Part shown: positions 20,731 to 30,840 of the stretch, in pieces
How the letters are laid out: each line of letters opens with the position of its first letter
How positions within the stretch are numbered: position 1 is the first letter of the stretch
Source of the DNA: Ophiosphaerella korrae
Taxonomy: Eukaryota > Ascomycota > Dothideomycetes > Pleosporales > Phaeosphaeriaceae
Direction: 5' to 3'
Length of the DNA: 34,516 nucleotides
Assembly (NCBI GenBank): GCA_028456385.1
Contig: JALNQF010000405.1
Coordinates: 1 to 34,516, forward strand
Position numbers and translations under genes: made by a program
Notes under the pieces: model-generated
The model's database searches: none
What the model was told of the DNA's origin: nothing
What the model saw: only the letters and a program-made list of their open reading frames with translations

Positions 20731-22950
20731 ATGACGGGTACACTTCTTGACTTTTTTTTACACGCTACCGAGAGCCCCTATAGTACGAGTATAGGGGAGA
20801 TAGTGACGATTATCTATACGGCAAAACAGATCGCGAACTTTGTCCTCGCTGCGTTTGGGCTGGACGCCGCGGAGAAATAAAAAGCTAAGGAAATGGCCAT
20901 GAAATATGACCTACTTGAATATCCGGGAACCCAACACAGGGATATTGACTGTAATGAAGTTTATTTATTCGAATGCGTTCTAGCTATCGCACACTTTTAC
21001 AATAAAGTCCTGGATCCATCTATTTTGCAGGGTGGATCTATTTTGGGGGCAGTGATTGCTACAGCCCACGCGAAATGCGTCCGCGCTATCAATTCTCTTA
21101 CTTACTTTCTTCAAGCACCGCATGAAAGAACCAGCCGGCTGCTAGCCCTGGGGTATTTAAGCTTGGAGGAACGCTGGAAGCTGGACCGGACCTGGGATAT
21201 CTGTGTGTGCCTGCTGGGCGCTATCAAAGCCTGGTGTGGTTTTAAACGAAAGATCTTGTTTGACGAAATCCTGATCGTCTAAGACATCTACTACTGAAGG
21301 CATGCTAAGAAAGCAGTGGACAAGAGCAAACTGAGTAATAAGAGGCAGATTTGCCTGAAGGCTCTCAACCTCCTTACACGGCCGGAAATCGCACCGTATA
21401 TTTAACCTAGCCACCTATTTATGAAGATCGGTGATGCTTAGGGTGTAGAATAGTTTATTCATAAAGGTTGCACAGTCTAGGAGTGCAAATTTGACTTTGA
21501 TCCCAATTTCAAAATGGGTTCCGTTGACTATCACGTTCCTAATTGCGACAAGAGCGAATGCACTAAGGTTATATGTCCCATTGAAAGTTTGACAACCTTT
21601 AACGATATCGCTGGAAGCGGTAAAATGCCCGCGGTGAATATTAACTACTAGGTCTCGATGCCCAATAAATGGTGGGTGGAAACGAATGGGGATACGTTGG
21701 CAGTTTCTTATGTTTGGAGGGACGGTATACATGGAACAAGAGACGAGGGATTGAATAAATGCATCTACAACCTACTTGTTAGAATTGCCTAGGATAAGGG
21801 CTGTAAGAGTTATTAGATCGACTGCGCTACAATACCGGACGACAGCAACACAACTAAGATACGGGAAGGCATGATTAAAAAAATCAACAAGACATTCCAC
21901 TATGTAAAAGTCGTGCTGTGCTAGGACTAGGGGTACGCTAACGCCGGGCACTTAGATCCTGGGATGGCGTTATTGTTGCTGATTGTCTCCCCCTGGTATC
22001 GCTGGGCATGAACTCTGCTCGAAGGAAACAAAGCCCAGTTCGACTGTATGCACTTTCTCTAATGGAATAAAGAAAACTCTGGAAATTTTTGAGCTCTTCC
22101 CTCTGAAAGAAAAGGTTCTGTCGGCCTTCGGGCTTACAACAGGGTTCCCCTTATGGATTCAGTTGGCGCTGGTCGAGCTTCTGCCCTATAGTGACGCTAC
22201 GATGTTGATGGACGCAGCGGGACTCTTGCTGACTGGCTGCCATGCCAGCCGACCTAGAGACTCCGAAACAATCTGGGGCCTACTCCGCCCCTATGGTACC
22301 TACTGGGGATGTGACCGATATTCGGTTTGATGATCTATACTATTATGCCAATGGGAAGGCCGACGTTGCATTTCTTAGCTCTAACGTAACCCGTTTCCAA
22401 AAGCAGGGCCGCTCGCGCTCCTGGAGGCCTGGAAAGACTAACGCTACTTACTGGGTCTGGGAGGGCCTACGGGGGCAGTAAGGCTAGTATTGAGGAGGGC
22501 GGAAAGACACTAGCATGCGAGTGGTGGGTAAAGAAAGGCTAGGAGTTGAGAAATCGCGTGAATTGGAGAGATCCGCTAGGAGAAGATGTAGAGCAAATTA
22601 TATCACGGTTGAGGAACCCTGGGCCGTCTAACTAGACATTTGCGCTTATCTGCCCGATTCTACGGGGGGGATCCGATAATTCCTAAGGAAGTGGAAGAGA
22701 GACATTTAGAATCTCCGGTCAAAGCGGTATTCCGCACTAGTATTTCTATGGAGTGTAGCCGGGCGATTGTCGTGACGAAAGTCGAAGGGGATCTGGCCTG
22801 GTAGTAGCAGACGATAGTGAACTTGGCGGAACCTTTGATCTTTACTACAGGTGATATGGAATATCTCATTATTGCGAGCAAGCCTACTGATTAGGTGCGC
22901 TTAGTCTAATATTGGGTCGTTGTCCCGGCTGAACAATATATCAATAACTC
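20731..22950 (+). pseudogene. Decayed HET-domain gene 2
   Basis: ATG at 20731 opens a frame (MTGTLLDFFLHATESPYSTS) that stays colinear for about 1.3 kb although it contains more than ten stops. Examples are TAA 20878-20880, TAA 21280-21282, TGA 21295-21297, TAA 21403-21405 and several TAG. The HET core lies at about 21690-22010: GDTLAVSYVWRDG, NKCIYNLLVRIA, a TAG, then SY-TAG-IDCATIPDD where YWIDC is expected, and MALLLLIVSPWYRWA followed by TGA where WT is expected. After a frameshift near 22000 comes the segment shared with the ankyrin relic (LALVELLPYSDATMLMDAAG, IWGLLRPY, IRFDDLYYYANGKADVAFLS). A C-terminal stretch (PKEVEERHLESPVKAVF, MECSRAIVVTKVEGDLAW, then TAG TAG) runs to about 22920. 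Clearly non-functional. Confidence 0.8.
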
Positions 22951-25040
22951 CTAATAATCTGTCCAAGAGTACAACTAATTGGTTCTACACACACATGCAT
23001 AGAAAATCATTGCCCCTTGCTGGAAGCACTGTATCATTTCTCTTCAAATGTTGGAGGGTTGATTCCCACCAGCCTCTTCCGAATCAAGTTGTAGCTAGCC
23101 GTGGTCTGCATGCTAGTGGCTCTTACCTAGTTTCGATCGTGCGCATCTAGCGAAACGAAACTCTCGTGAAGACTGTTGGGGTTGCTGTCGACAGCACCGA
23201 CTTTCTGGAGCTAAAACATCACGGCGCTGAACAGGCGCAAGGATGCTATCTATCTATAAGGTGCGCTTCTCGGTGCTGAGCACTAAAAAGCTCTGACTGG
23301 CTGGGAAATTTACATCGAAATGCTGTCGTGGTGAGACCTTCCTCTCGCAGCCAGGTTGCCGCATGCTTGTTACGGGAATTGAAGCGTGTTAGACTCTAGA
23401 GGAGAATGACTATCAAGAGACACACTGTATCCTACCCTTTCTGGCCCGTGACGTAGGTCATCGCGAGGACCTGGAGGATTTCCGCGAACTGGAACTAGTT
23501 CAGCACAAAGGGGTTCGCTTTGCAGATCTCGACTATGGGCTTGTTTAATAGCGAGTCGATCGTGCCACGGTCGCCTAGGTAAAGAAAGCGTCCAGATGGT
23601 TGCGTTCTTATGGGCGGCGACGAGCATGCAGCCTGCGTGGACTTCCTGGTTCCGAAGATACAGTGGCGATCGTTTGATCTGGACATGCTGCGAGTAGGAG
23701 TGAGAAATACCTCTGATTAACAGAAGAAGCCCTTTCCTAATGCAGCCCAGGCTCAGCAGGACTGCCCTGGTCTCTGTGGCGAGGAGAAGCTGTGCGGCTA
23801 TCTGGAAGCGATGAACCTATGGACGTCGCAGAATGCTGGGGTTTTGAGGCTGTTTCCTACGAAGCGACGCGAAAATGGCATTGAGTTGTTGGGTGCATCC
23901 AAACATTCGCTTCTGCCTGGACTAGCTCTCCTACCCCTTTACTACAGTACACCTTACTCTGTGCTGCTGGCGGAGACCTGTGGGCGGTCTCGTCTGGGGT
24001 AAATTGGGCCTCGAGTTCCGCCTTATGCTCTATAATCCAGTCGTTTAGACCTTCCTGTGTGATCTCTGGGGTGGGTGCCGCATTGCGCGAGGTATTTGCT
24101 GCAACACTGGCCGCCGCAGCGCTGTTGTAATAGGGAAAGACACTGCCCTATTGCACATCGTATACTCTGAGCGGATCACCTATCGCACTGGAGGTGTCGA
24201 GAAAGGTCCCTCGCTTACTTAGAAGTTTTGCAATGCTGCCCAGCTCCTATAGCTTTGGTACTAAGCTTAAGGATAGCTTCGCACGCAGCGATACCTCGCC
24301 CGCTAGATTATATACAGTCCGCGTATTCGATAGGTAGACTGTAAGTGGAACCAGCGACGCCCACTCGGTGACTATATCTGGGATGTCTGGTAGGGTCGCC
24401 TAAAACTTCAGCAGGAGTGTCCTGTGGGACTAACCGTTCTGGGAGGTGGGTTTGGAGGCATGGGTATTTGTTATGAGCAACGAGAACAGCACTACCACGG
24501 CTAAAGTAGGTGCTAGGCGATCTACAGAGTGGTGTGGCTGCTGTGTGTGCGTTCGTTTTGATGACGGGGGCTCTGTAATCTCCTTGCCCCCTCCCTTTCA
24601 TGAGGGTCTTAAAGAAGGACTTTGGTGGTAAAAATACACTGATGAATCCCAGGAACTATGGTTATTCCGGTTCTGATAGATAGCTTTCGATAGGTCTTCA
24701 ATTACTTCCACTAGAACACTAATACTACGAATATTACTCTACTGCTATTCTTAGTGTTCATCATACACTAATTATCCCTGTTCCCTGCACGCAGCTTTTC
24801 ACACTCTACGACGGACAACGTGTGCCCAAGCGTACTGGCCAAGTCTGGTGCGCTTACCTCAACCTCACTCGATCGACTACGCCTCGTCCGTATAGGGCTG
24901 TCTTGCTTTGGACTGAGTTGACTCTCTTGATGCGATATTTTATCGCTGTGCTGTGATATTAACTTAGGTGCTATTGTGGATGGACCGGTTTGTAAATCAG
25001 GATGTAGCACCGCCGGGGACCCTGGGGTGAAGCGCCAGCT

Positions 25041-25080
25041 GGTCCTCAGCCTGGCCCTCAGCCTGGCCCTCAGCCTGGCG
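25041..25080. repeat. 12-bp tandem repeat, three copies
   Basis: Units ggtcctcagcct, ggccctcagcct, ggccctcagcct (25041-25076) plus a partial ggcg. In frame on the minus strand it encodes a repeated Ala-Arg-Leu-Arg motif. Confidence 0.85.
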
Positions 25081-25140
25081 AACACCTGGATCAGACGCAA
25101 GGCTGAAGGCGGGAGGCCGCCAAGCACGAGCCTGGCCATG

Positions 25141-25170
25141 CTCGCCTCGCCTCGCCTCGCCTCGCCCCGC
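25141..25170. repeat. (CTCGC)n microsatellite
   Basis: Five perfect ctcgc units and a sixth with one change, 60 bp downstream of the 12-bp repeat. Confidence 0.9.
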
Positions 25171-25280
25171 AGTCTTGTCACCGCCTTTATACCATCCCGC
25201 GAAGCCCCCACAACATGGCGGTTAGAGGCTATGGAACTTAGCGAGCAGATTGTCTCTAAAGCGACAGGCTAGACATAGCA

Positions 25281-26205
25281 CAAAAGTAGCATAGCTAAAG
25301 TACGGCAGTTCGCTTAGAAATCATTGTAAGGTGCAACTTATGTGAGAGGGTACTTCAAGTTGCCACCGCTAGCAAGGAGGACGGTCGAGCCGCACCAGCA
25401 TAGACCTTGTGAGGTGGCGAATATATAAAAGATAAGTTAGTTGTTTGAGAGGCAGAGAGGTAGGCACAGCCGCATTTATGCCAGCCAGTGGTTGGTGGGG
25501 TGCGTAACGCCACGGAATGATCAGCCACAATTGTACTGCTTGTACACGTGGTTTCACGTATAATTCTACCCAGGGTAAGCAATAGGGAGTGGATTGTATC
25601 TACCCGGAGCTAGCTCAATAGAGGTAAGATTTCCGCTCCTGCGGAGCAGGGGGCTTGACGAGTTAAAGTCGAGTGCCCCACATACCCGGAAGCCGAACCT
25701 TCATGAGGCTGTACACACACAGCGAAATAATCCTCTCTTACTACGAGATTATCTGCTCGGCCGCGTCTGTGCAGAGGGTGATGACGTTAGCTAAGCGGGA
25801 CTAGAAACGGCTCTTCCATTGAGCGGAATCTCCTATTGGCCTGTTTTATAAAAAGAAAAGTACCCATCTGGGTGGCTAAGCATCATGACATCACGTCATG
25901 GGAAAGTTCCAAGACGGGGGCCCAGTTCAACCAATAACCGTGATGGTCCTGCGTATGTTTTAAGGGTTCCGAATCTGGGAACGTGAGGGAGCAGAAATGG
26001 ATTCCTGAAGCATCCGTTTATCAGTTATTACGCTAGTCTGGCCAGGAGGCATTTTAATATTAATTCTCATTTGTTCCATTTCTCAGTTTACATTCTTTCA
26101 TGAGGCATCAAGGGACCTAAGATGGTGCCCAGAAAACAAGGAAACGGTGCAATTAGCTATAATCAGCAAAGTTGCGCAGGTAATACGACTGGTAGGTTAT
26201 GTTTA
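25281..26205. other. Spacer without recognisable gene
   Basis: No coding similarity on either strand. An imperfect dyad atgacatcacgtcat lies near 25884. The right end is the 3' flank of the acetyltransferase gene. Confidence 0.5.
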
Positions 26206-26832
26206 TTAGCTGTAATTCTGTAGAATAGCGTTGGCCGGAACGTTCTGTTCACGTTAGCTGTGACACTCGAGCCAAGTCTTTGGATTACTTACTCGACTAA
26301 CAACAGTTCCATCGTCAATGATGGCATTTTCACCAATACTGACCCCAGATTTGATGATACAGCCAGTACCAATCCACACGTTCTTGCCAATATGGACTTT
26401 GAAGGCGACTGAAGTGCGATGCGGACCAGAACCCTTGGCGCTTCTGGGATCCGTCGGCGTCTTTACTGTATTGATGGTAACATTTGCACCAATAGTAGTG
26501 CCGTTACCGATGGTTATGCATCCAGAGTCCAAGAATTTGCAACCCGTTCCGACCCCTACATGGCTGCCAATGTGAAGATTGTAACCGTAATGGCACGTGA
26601 ACGATGTATCGACGGAAACTGATTTGCCCAGGTGCCCTGTAGGTCCACCACCGCGCAGTGTCTGATTCCAATTCGCAGATAAGATGGTACGGAGTTTTCG
26701 GTCAATCTTTCTACCAGATATTGCGGAGTTGTTATTGCATGTGTTGTTGAAGGCGTACACGGCTCTTCGGCACTTTTCACGTTCTACCACGAGTTCTCTA
26801 TCCAAGGGATAGAAAGGCTCCTCGTTCATCAT
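26206..26832 (-). CDS. Left-handed beta-helix (LbH) O-acetyltransferase, maltose/NodL type
   Basis: Transfers acetyl from acetyl-CoA to a sugar or similar acceptor. Exon 1 26832-26293, intron 26292-26245, exon 2 26244-26206 give 192 residues with no stop. The N-terminal Mac-type helix (EPFYPLDRELVVEREKCRRA) is followed by hexapeptide repeats: VDTSFTCHYGYNLHIGSHVG, CITIGNGTTIGANVTI, VHIGKNVWIGTGCIIKSG and SIGENAIIDDGTVVSR-NVPANAI. The position of the catalytic His (ATHPLDP in LacA/Maa) reads VKTPTDP, so the His is absent. The C-terminus is short (usual GNPARVI missing). I chose ATG 26832; the same frame is open further upstream (see next entry). Confidence 0.7.
26245..26292 (-). other. Intron of the acetyltransferase gene
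   Basis: Minus strand GTAAGT donor at 26292, GCTAAC branch site and AACAG acceptor ending at 26245; 48 bp, phase 0. Splicing replaces a short unspliced end with the conserved VPAN motif. Confidence 0.8.
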
Positions 26833-27358
26833 TTTGGCCTTTTCGCTCTTTTCATGTCTCAAAGGAGGTAGAGCATAATGAGGAGGCGGTGGGCCAGGGG
26901 GACCAGCAGAATGAGCAGCTATTATCGACTACTGAGAGAGGTGGACCTCGGCCATGGCTGGAGTGCTCTTATTCAGCTTGCCTGCCATCGTTTCTTGCGT
27001 GTAGTAGTACTGCGTGGCAGTATGTGGTCGCGCGAGCGCTGGAGCAGGTGTAGAGTGCGAAACGTGTTGCTCACTGGTTGGTGGACGTCCATAGCTAGAA
27101 TTTGAGGGCGCGTGCGCATACCCGGTATGTTGCTGTTGCGCTTGCGAATACGCGGGGCGGGAGGCGTCACTCCACCCATTCGTCCATTCCCTAGCAGAGG
27201 GCCGATCGTGCTCTTCGACGGCAATAGGACGACCACGACCACCATCCCTACCGTTTGACGAACCAGAATCGGTGTAACCTTCACGAGTGGCGCTATGGCT
27301 GATGATATTAGCGATGGGAATTGGATGTACAGGTGGGAAGACCTTACTTGGAATAAGC
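26833..27358 (-). pseudogene. Possible 5' disordered extension of the acetyltransferase gene, interrupted by TAG
   Basis: The acetyltransferase frame stays open upstream from 26832 to 27358 except for one TAG at 26929-26931. It encodes a Pro/Ser/Gln/Tyr-rich sequence (SQAQQQHTGYAHAPSNSSYG, PGPPPPHYALPPLRHEKSEK). Some fungal LbH acetyltransferases are C-terminal to a Zn2Cys6 DNA-binding domain with such a linker, and this looks like the linker. No Cys6 cluster is present before the frame closes at 27356-27358, so the DNA-binding end is lost or never existed here. The function of the short protein without it is open. Confidence 0.5.
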
Positions 27359-29191
27359 TAGGTTATTCTGGCCGCAGCAAGCCGTCGAATATTCGTAGTG
27401 AACTAGAGGACGATATTTGGAGCATACCCTAGCGCGAGTCCAAGTATTGCAATATTCTTCGTCTTCCTGTATGAAACTGACTTCGGATTTGCCGGAGGAG
27501 CGGAGGGAGGCTGCGATGGTAGGATATAGACCAAAGGGAGCGGAAGAGACCAAGCCGGTATACGCTCTGCTGCTCCTACAAGACATCAGTAAGCGAGCGT
27601 AGGCGAGGTGGCAGAATGAAAACCAGCGGAACTAACCTATTGAAACCCAAAAAAATCCAAATTAGCGTTGACAATTCTAAATCGGCCGTTTGTGTCGCGG
27701 CTCTGTGTGTGGTGCGCAATGATGGACGGCAAAGCCGCCAACTATTGCGAGCTTTACGTCTCTGGAGAAGGAGCTTAGCGGTGCACAGCCTTTATTCCAG
27801 CGTACGAGTAGCGACGCTAGCTGATAACAGGCGGCGGCACTGTTTGTAATAACTACCGCTTTGATTAGAGGATTCTCGGAGAAAATACTAGTCTGCGCGC
27901 ATGAACGAGCGGCGCTATCAGCCTTAATGACTAATCATGGGATTGTGAGCGGGCAGACACTCTATTGCTATAAAGTCTAAGTGCCTCTCTTTTGTCCCGT
28001 TACGACGGTTGTTTCGTTACAGGAAGATGCACGCTAGAGCTCATGAGATGGCGATCGGTCGGGCATCGTGCGCGCGATGCTCGCGTGCGCGCCACTCTAC
28101 TCGCCTTTCCTGTAGCTAGGTAGTATTATAGAGTCTACTGCTCTTAGTCCCTTAGGATCGCTTATAAATGGGCACCGATATTCCCCTCCTGAGCCGAACT
28201 CTAACTATGTTATTTAGTCTTCATCTTATTGTCACCCCTTTTAGAAGTTGTCTCTACGTCCTTATCCTGGAGAACTTCGACCTCCTGCTACGTTATTAAC
28301 TAAGTGGAGCAGCAATAGAGCTATACCGGACACCCTAATAGTGTCTTAGTAGGAGGAGCTAAGCCCGTGCAATTTTAGCTAGATGCTTGGTAAGCGTATA
28401 GGGACTATATGGTATCAGGGAATTGGTTGGACTTGGACTGTCCAAGTGTTACTGTACGCCCCGTTTTATTAGAGAGTTACGCTATCTAGGCGCCGCTTAG
28501 CTAAGACCTGCTGTTTAACTATGTAGATGGCTGTGAAGGAATCTGTTCGCCTAAGTTGTATCGTCTGTTAGATTGGCGGAACCTGGGTCTATATGACGGT
28601 CTGTATGACGGCAGTGTCACATTCTGGCATTACAGTCAAGAGGAGCAAAGATCTGGAGCGATCTTTTAGCACAGTAGTGGTGAGTTTGGGTGCCAATCTT
28701 GTTGCAGTCTGGTACAAGCCGCTGGAACCCTGGTGTTGGAAGCCTGGTCGAGGATTGTGGCCAAGCTTGGGTTTTGGGGTAGCCGACGAGTCGATAATTT
28801 AGGTCAGGATCTCCTAGATCAGCCTTGCCGGTCCGATTTGACCAAGCTATCATAGCGTCACTTGGATGACCAGGCGATCAAGGCAGACGTTACTGTATTG
28901 AAGGTTTCTGCGTAATGTAGGAAGGCGTCGGCGAGGTACTTGGGGATAGTGAAAGCAACACGGTCTTCGATATACCAATCAAGGTCGGTCCTCGGCAAAC
29001 AGCCGAAATTGACATGCTGTCTTGGCTCTGGTGCTCTCATTCACCCTATAAGCAAGTAGCTCGATGTTTGGAGCCTAGGTGTCGAGGTGGAAGAATAATT
29101 TCACGCACTTGTTTGCTAGTAGTTCGTAAAGGATGACATTTAGCTTGGGTCCAGTGTATGAGCCTGTATGGCTGCCTGATCGCCGTCGCAA
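27359..29191. other. 1.8-kb spacer without recognisable gene
   Basis: Short open stretches on both strands (27344-27586 minus, 27616-27849 plus, 28593-28802 plus, 28617-28853 minus, 28858-29040 minus) show no known family. The last encodes YIEDRVAFTIPKYLADAFLH and looks protein-like but is only 60 codons. A GC-rich dyad gcatcgtgcgcgcgatgc lies near 28062-28079. Confidence 0.4.
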
Positions 29192-30647
29192 CTACATAGC
29201 GTCGGCCATCCATGGGTGCTTCAGAAGTTCAGTCGCCGACTTCCTATCTTCGGGCCGCCATATGAGCATGGAGCGTATGAAATCGAGAAACAAAACCTTT
29301 TCCTCCCCTTCCAGCACCGAGATTCTTTCCTCAAGTGAGATGTTAGGAATGGTTAGACTCTTGGAACCACCCGTCCAGTGTCCTATTGAACTTAGCAGAG
29401 TCTATGTTGTCGGGACGGTGTCAGTGACTACAGACCTTGCTCGTCGAAGAGCTTTTTTGTTATATGGTTACTTTGCGTGTATTGAAGCGGAGGCATTCCA
29501 AGGTATGCAACCATTTCGGAAACATGATGTGTCCCTGATGATTTGCCCTCGTTGTCACGGGCGTCGAATAGATGGTGATTTTCAAACAAGTCCCACACCT
29601 AATCAAGAGTAAGTAAGTCACCGAGGCTTTCTTGAAATAGGATTGAATACTTACCAACGTGGCGACACTCCAAATGTCCACCTTGGAGCCCCACTCCATG
29701 TCGAAAAGTATTTCTGGTGCACGGTATAGCTCAGGCTGGATTAAGTCGGAGTAGGAATCTCCTATCCGGGCTTCTCCAAAGTCACAGAGAACTAGTTGGC
29801 CCCAAAGAGCACCTGTAGGAAGGCGAAGCTTGCGGGAACGGTAAATGGTGCGTGTGTCGTCGATGACTTTGGATGGTGATAGGTTCTCTACTTCAGCTTT
29901 CTCGAAGTCTTCCAGAATAGTCTCATCAGCTATAGTCAGCATGATATTGGCAGGATTGATGTCTAACTTGTCAGTTCATTCGATCATGTTGCATCATGTT
30001 GCCGTACCTGTGTGTACGACGTTAGCTTCGTCATGTAAGAACGACAGCGCCTTTAGCATATTGGCTAGCGTCCACTTCAGAAGCGGAACATTGAGCTTGT
30101 GTGCTGAGTTCTGATACTGGAGCTGTCGAATAGTCATGTGCATGGGTGGATGAACCAAGCACAAATGTTTGCCAGTCGGACCGTCGAGCTCGAATTCGCC
30201 ATACAGTCCGCGGATGTATGCTTGGCTGCGATGCTGTGATTGCATAGAACTGACGTGTTCGTAAAAATCCAGCTCTCGATTGAGTTGCGTAGACTTTTGG
30301 GCATCTCGAGTACTAATTTTGACAGCGATGAAGCCAGCGCCTCGTTCTCTGTGCATGAATGATCAGACTTTGAAGGGTGGGAGTGAAGGAGGCCAAACAT
30401 GCCGGATATCCCGACACAGCCAGACGGTGGAGTATGCACCGTAACCGAGTTTTCCAATAACCTTGAAGCTAGAATTGAGAAGCTCACCAGTTCGTACTGG
30501 ATAAAACTGATCATAGCTATACCACGGAAGGCGCTCCTCCTCGAAGAGCTCACTGGCATTCATCTTCGTACTCTGGAAGCGCGAAATTCGGGATATGTTG
30601 GAGGGAAATTTGAAGTGAGTGCATGCTCGTTGACCAAATTTCAACAT
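29192..30647 (-). CDS. SRPK-like serine/threonine protein kinase, five exons
   Basis: Protein kinase of the SRPK subfamily, which phosphorylates Ser/Arg-rich substrates. Exons (minus) 30647-30403, 30348-30008, 29962-29655, 29598-29436 and 29382-29192 join to 415 residues with no stop. A basic leader (MLKFGQRACTHFKFPSNISR) is followed by YPVRTGELLNSSFKV, the glycine loop GKLGYGAYSTVW (66-77), FIAVK (ATP lysine, about 92), VVHT-D-INPANIML (catalytic Asp, about 196), LCDFGEARIG (DFG, about 256), YRAPEIL, DIWSVATL-VWDLFE, and the C-lobe end MLIWRPEDRKSATELLKHPW. All catalytic residues are present. Introns 2-4 are ordinary GT-AG; intron 1 needs a GC donor. The introns before the ATP lysine and at the catalytic Asp match those of the relic at 6598. 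Confidence 0.85.
29383..29435 (-). other. Intron 4 of the SRPK-like kinase gene
   Basis: GTCTGT donor at 29435, CAATAG acceptor at 29383; 53 bp, phase 1. It removes an in-frame TAG and joins FDEQ-G-HWTGG. Confidence 0.75.
29599..29654 (-). other. Intron 3 of the SRPK-like kinase gene
   Basis: GTAAGT donor at 29654, GATTAG acceptor at 29599; 56 bp, phase 0. It joins SVATL to VWDLFE. Confidence 0.85.
29963..30007 (-). other. Intron 2 of the SRPK-like kinase gene
   Basis: GTACGG donor at 30007, CTGAC branch-like site, GTTAG acceptor at 29963; 45 bp, phase 1. The junction codon is the catalytic-loop Asp. Confidence 0.85.
30349..30402 (-). other. Intron 1 of the SRPK-like kinase gene, probable GC-AG intron
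   Basis: The reading frame is restored only if the donor is GCATGT at 30402, one base away from the consensus GTATGT, with the acceptor GCACAG ending at 30349. Length 54 bp, phase 2, at the same place and phase as intron 1 of the paralogous relic. Using the nearby GTTTGG leaves the next exon out of frame. Confidence 0.65.
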
Positions 30648-30716
30648 GTTGTAAAGACACTAAGACACTACATCATTGCGGGAAGTTAGTGTGACGGTCC
30701 AAAGGCGTGTCAGCCG

Positions 30717-30840
30717 CGCTGAAGCCTAGCACCGTCATTGAGGTGTCGGCAGTTCAACTGACCATAAATTCAGCGAGGCTGTGATGGCTAACGCCAACCT
30801 GGGTTAGCGCTGATGCCTAGTATGGTTATTGAGGCGTCCG
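30717..30840. repeat. Imperfect 33-bp direct repeat 91 bp apart
   Basis: Copy 1 at 30717-30749 and copy 2 at 30808-30840 (both start cgctga, contain gcctag and attgagg) agree at 26 of 33 positions. Four of seven differences are C/T transitions. Confidence 0.65.
30755..30788 (+). repeat. Diverged copy of the 46-bp inverted-repeat core
   Basis: Aligns without gaps to 12665-12698 at 24 of 34 positions; both ends (caactgac and gatggc) are identical. Half of the differences are G/A or C/T. Could be chance, but the conserved ends favour a decayed relative. Confidence 0.4.

Larger units (their letters stand above)
22951..25280 (-). pseudogene. Unclassified decayed coding stretches, minus strand
   Basis: I do not recognise a family. 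Three minus-strand stretches look like old coding sequence. First, about 23160-23690: RGTIDSLLNKPIVEICKANP, FQFAEILQVLAMTYVTGQKG and FNSRNKHAATWLREEGL, interrupted by several stops. Second, about 23850-24430: one frame with two TAG codons over more than 150 codons (LPDIPDIVTEWASLVPLTVY, SKRGTFLDTSSAIGDPLRVY, GLNDWIIEHKAELEAQF). Third, 24768-25211: an Arg/Ser-rich open stretch ending DLASTLGHTLSVVEC. They may belong to one element or to separate genes. No reverse transcriptase, transposase or helicase motif is visible. The plus-strand open stretches here are shorter. Confidence 0.35.
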
